From an uncultured Eubacteriales bacterium (GTDB lineage Bacteria > Bacillota > Clostridia > UBA1381 > UBA9506): a stretch of DNA of 16,287 nucleotides. How positions within the stretch are numbered: the stretch's first letter is position 1; each line of letters starts with the position of its first letter. The stretch spans positions 1-16,287 of the forward strand of contig UQYH01000050.1 in assembly GCA_900545185.1 (NCBI GenBank), in the 5' to 3' direction. The translations under genes were made by a program, and so were the position numbers. Of the stretch, positions 14,079-16,287 are shown piece by piece. The notes under the pieces were generated by a model, which had not been told where the DNA came from, did not search any database, and worked only from the letters and a program-made list of their open reading frames with translations.

Positions 14079-14516
14079 TTACGGCTCAAGGGTTTCTACC
14101 GTAATCGGTTCATCATCTGCCGCATCGCAATTGCGATCCTTCTTTTTAAAGAAGTCGGCAATTTTATCAATCAGGCTCGGTACCTTTTCAATAATGTCGT
14201 CTACCGGCGATGCTGCCTTATCAATCGGCATCAAACGGATCTGCCCCTGACCGACAACCATAAAGGCCACCGGCTCGATAACCGCGCCGCCGCCCGAACC
14301 GCCGCCGAAGTTTGCATTTGCATCCGGCGCCAGCTGCGAACGGTTTCCAAATTCGCTGCCGCCTGCGCCAAAGCCGAAGGATACCTTCGAAATCGGGATA
14401 ATCACCGTACCGTCCGGTGCATTTACTGCCTCCCCAACGATTGTGTTAACATCCACCATTTCTTTAATACTGCTCATGGCGGTTTCCATTAAACCTCTGA
14501 TAGGATGTTCTGCCAT
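14079..14516 (-). CDS. gerW: Sporulation protein GerW (YtfJ)
   Basis: Protein of 145 residues of the GerW/YtfJ family, found in spore formers; in Bacillus subtilis the protein is in the inner spore membrane and is needed for some germination responses. The N-terminus EHPIRGLMETAMSSIKEMV and VDVNTIVGEAV are typical, followed by DGTVIIPISKVSFGFGAGG, a glycine-rich FGGGSGGG (about 70-77) and IEPVAFMVV. The tail is charged (FFKKKDR near 123) and variable. There is no signal peptide or clear membrane segment. The ATG has AAGGA about 12 bases upstream, a rather long spacing, but the residues just after this ATG are family-conserved. It follows the DUF2953 gene by 18 bases, matching the ytfI-ytfJ pair. 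Confidence 0.94.
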   Translation of the reverse strand: MAEHPIRGLMETAMSSIKEMVDVNTIVGEAVNAPDGTVIIPISKVSFGFGAGGSEFGNRSQLAPDANANFGGGSGGGAVIEPVAFMVVGQGQIRLMPIDKAASPVDDIIEKVPSLIDKIADFFKKKDRNCDAADDEPITVETLEP

Positions 14517-14534
14517 TTTTAAACACCGTCCTTT

Positions 14535-15155
14535 TTAATTTTCTGTTGTAAGCTTATGCTGTATAGACTTTACCAATTTCAGCGTTTTCATTCCCAAACG
14601 CAACATAGACGCAGGCCGAAACCTGAATGTAAGCTTCATATGTATACGCATAAAGGATCGCTGAAAATCGGGGTATACCTTTAATGTTTTTTTCTGCACG
14701 CCCAAGGCCGAATCCAAAACGCGCAAAACCAGCGTCCCGGCCGTCCAGACTGCGCCGTTTAAAAGCCCTGTCCGTGCAGGATTTGTTGTACCGTAACGGA
14801 TTGTAAAGTAAACTTCCCTGCATGTTAACTTCTCACGCAGTTCTGCCAAAAGACTTTTCACCTCCGGCTTTACTTCCCCGTATAAACGATATAACGATTT
14901 TGAAAACTCTATAAATCGTTTGGGCGTGAACTCTTTTTCTGCTTTTTTTATGTCCGTATCTGCCGCTTTTTCCGCCTTTTTTTCTTCTTTGGAAAGCGGA
15001 ATTTTGACGGTGATCGGAATCCCCAAAACACGAAACCGCAGCTTGCAGGTTTGCTGCCCTGCCTCATGCAGAATATCTGCACCGACGTCAAGCGGTGTCA
15101 ACAGCAAAAGCAGCAACAGCAACAAAACGCCGCCTAATATGGAATAAAGCAGCAC
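14535..15155 (-). CDS. DUF2953 domain membrane protein (YtfI-like)
   Basis: Protein of 206 residues with an N-terminal transmembrane segment that is almost pure leucine (residues 6-19), a Lys/Glu/Ala-rich stretch (about 54-78), and a C-terminal region with YGTTNPARTG and LKVYPDF, features of DUF2953. The Bacillus homologue YtfI is encoded next to ytfJ, as here, and the family is associated with sporulation; its biochemical role is unknown. The start is a GTG with GAGGTG five bases upstream; this site overlaps the scpB stop codon, so translation is probably coupled. Topology is most likely one N-terminal anchor with the rest on one side of the membrane. Confidence 0.85.
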   Translation of the reverse strand: MLLYSILGGVLLLLLLLLLTPLDVGADILHEAGQQTCKLRFRVLGIPITVKIPLSKEEKKAEKAADTDIKKAEKEFTPKRFIEFSKSLYRLYGEVKPEVKSLLAELREKLTCREVYFTIRYGTTNPARTGLLNGAVWTAGTLVLRVLDSALGVQKKTLKVYPDFQRSFMRIHMKLTFRFRPASMLRLGMKTLKLVKSIQHKLTTEN

Positions 15156-15164
15156 AATACCACC

Positions 15165-15722
15165 TCAATCCTCCGAGATACTATCAGTATCCCCCGCTTC
15201 TTCATCATTTATACCAATTGTTTCCGGATCCGGCAGCCCCGAAAGCGAGGAAAGACCAAACGCACGCAAAAACTCTTGTGTTGTGACGTATAAAATCGGC
15301 CGTCCGGGTGCATCCAGCCGTCCGTGTTCTTCAATCAAACCCCGTTCAATCAGCTTATTGACCGGTCCGTCTGAATTAACGCCGCGGATAAATTCAATGC
15401 TGGAACGCGTGACCGGCTGATGATACGCCACCACCGCCAGGGTTTCCAGCGCCGCAGGAGACAGGTTTTGCTTGCGCTTCGGTTCTTTTAATTTTTGTAT
15501 GTATGCAAAAAAACGTTCCGATGTGCAAAGCTGATAGCTGTTCTCCAGCTGCAAAACGCGCAAGCCGCGTCCGCCGTTTTCATATTCCCGATTCAGTTGG
15601 TCTGCCGCCAGTGCCACGGCTTCCTCTGTCAGTTCCATAATTTCAGCCAGCTGATCAAGCGGCACACTGTCCCCGGCCGCAAACAAAAGGCTTTCCAAAA
15701 GACTGCAAGGGTCAAAATTCAT
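15165..15722 (-). CDS. scpB: Segregation and condensation protein B
   Basis: ScpB, a winged-helix protein that dimerises and joins ScpA and Smc in the bacterial condensin complex that compacts the chromosome. The 185-residue sequence shows two winged-helix parts: an N-terminal one (about 5-75, LLESLLFAAGDSV) and a second with the conserved LSPAALETLAVVAYHQPVTR (about 87-106), IRGVNSDG and GRPILYVTT (about 141-149). The C-terminus is acidic. The ATG has GGGGAG about seven bases upstream and overlaps the end of scpA by 11 bases, the usual scpA-scpB arrangement, implying coupled translation. Confidence 0.97.
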   Translation of the reverse strand: MNFDPCSLLESLLFAAGDSVPLDQLAEIMELTEEAVALAADQLNREYENGGRGLRVLQLENSYQLCTSERFFAYIQKLKEPKRKQNLSPAALETLAVVAYHQPVTRSSIEFIRGVNSDGPVNKLIERGLIEEHGRLDAPGRPILYVTTQEFLRAFGLSSLSGLPDPETIGINDEEAGDTDSISED

Positions 15723-16287
15723 TGGTAATCTCCCCGTCTTTAATTTGTGTTAAATAAATGTCCTTGCCGTTTATTTCCGCCGTCACCATATTCAGGCGAA
15801 TCATTTCCAATATAATCAAAAAGGACACGACAATTTTCGGTCGGGAGTCAAGCCCGTCAAACACCTTGTAAAACGAAACGCGCCCCTTCCCCGAAAGTCT
15901 GTTTTTTATGTAAGATACGCAATAAGCGGATGATACCTGCTCATGACCGCCGATACCCACAAAAGATGTTTTGGGCGGCGGCGCTTTACGTTCTGTTTTT
16001 AACAAGACCTCTGCCAGCGCACCCACCAAAAGCTCCACATCAAAGGCCTGATTGCTGTAATCGGGTGCAGCCTTGGGAATGTCGTCCGGCTCTTTAAAAA
16101 ATAAAAGCCGTCCATCTCCCTCATGCTCTTTTAAATAGCCGGCAACCGCCTTTGTTTTTTGGTATTCAAGCAGCCGATCTGCCAAATTTTTACGCGGATC
16201 CTCTTCTTCCTCTTCATGGCGCGGCAAAAGCATTTGCGATTTAATATATAAAAGCTCTGACGCCATAATGAGAAACTCGCTGGAAAG
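15712..16287 (-). CDS. scpA: Segregation and condensation protein A, 5' end cut by window
   Basis: C-terminal 191 residues of ScpA, the kleisin subunit that bridges the Smc heads. The visible part begins inside the conserved EFLIMASELLYIKSQMLLP segment, followed by a Glu run (EEEEED), a variable linker, and the C-terminal winged helix (VVSFLIILEMIRL) that binds the Smc head, ending near residue 191. The ATG at 16266 lies inside the conserved helix and is not the true start; the frame stays open to the window edge, and about 70 N-terminal residues (including the usual FEGPLDLLL) are missing. It overlaps scpB by 11 bases. Confidence 0.95.
   Translation of the reverse strand, partial: LSSEFLIMASELLYIKSQMLLPRHEEEEEDPRKNLADRLLEYQKTKAVAGYLKEHEGDGRLLFFKEPDDIPKAAPDYSNQAFDVELLVGALAEVLLKTERKAPPPKTSFVGIGGHEQVSSAYCVSYIKNRLSGKGRVSFYKVFDGLDSRPKIVVSFLIILEMIRLNMVTAEINGKDIYLTQIKDGEITNEF

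Noticed and set aside
13959..14492. Plus-strand 177-codon frame opposite gerW
   Set aside because: Antisense shadow of gerW without ribosome binding site or recognisable domain.

Overview
The window is a stretch of ordinary core chromosome from a spore-forming Bacillota, most likely a clostridial lineage. All supported genes lie on the minus strand, so transcription runs from high to low coordinates. The clues are the order rplS-lepB-rbgA-rnhB-yraN, the pairs scpA-scpB and DUF2953-gerW (ytfI-ytfJ in Bacillus), the order DUF512 radical SAM-der-plsY-gpsA, strong AGGAGG-type ribosome binding sites and consensus sigma-A promoters. Base composition looks mid-GC (high forties per cent by eye). I see no mobile element, CRISPR array, tRNA or rRNA, and no compositional break that would suggest recent transfer.

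Layout in the direction of transcription: (1) 16287-14079 holds the 3' part of scpA, then scpB, a DUF2953 membrane protein and gerW, tightly packed and closed by a strong terminator at 14036-14072. (2) A textbook sigma-A promoter (13892-13920) drives yceD and probably rpmF (ribosomal protein L32), ending in a hairpin at 13033-13077. (3) DUF512 radical SAM protein, der, plsY, gpsA and ftsY follow with short gaps, ending in a terminator at 7068-7111. (4) A 924-residue UPF0182 membrane protein stands between ftsY and rplS. (5) A second good sigma-A promoter (4203-4231) and a structured leader precede rplS (L19). After it come a weaker terminator, lepB, a very long hairpin, then rbgA, rnhB, yraN and an M19 dipeptidase cut by the window edge.

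Functionally the block joins ribosome assembly (Der, RbgA, L19, L32, YceD), membrane protein targeting and secretion (FtsY, LepB), phospholipid synthesis (GpsA makes glycerol-3-phosphate, PlsY acylates it), chromosome condensation (ScpA/ScpB), DNA maintenance (RNase HII, YraN) and spore functions (GerW, DUF2953).

I found no convincing undescribed multi-gene system. The items most worth a second look are the UPF0182 protein of unknown function, the structured leaders of the two ribosomal protein genes, and a recurring arrangement in which a strong hairpin sits directly against the ribosome binding site of the next gene, leaving no room for a separate promoter between them (before rbgA, UPF0182 and DUF512). 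Several genes have an in-frame GTG inside or touching the Shine-Dalgarno sequence, so the longest reading frame overstates the protein; I chose starts by ribosome binding site. No stretch over about 210 bases lacks a gene.
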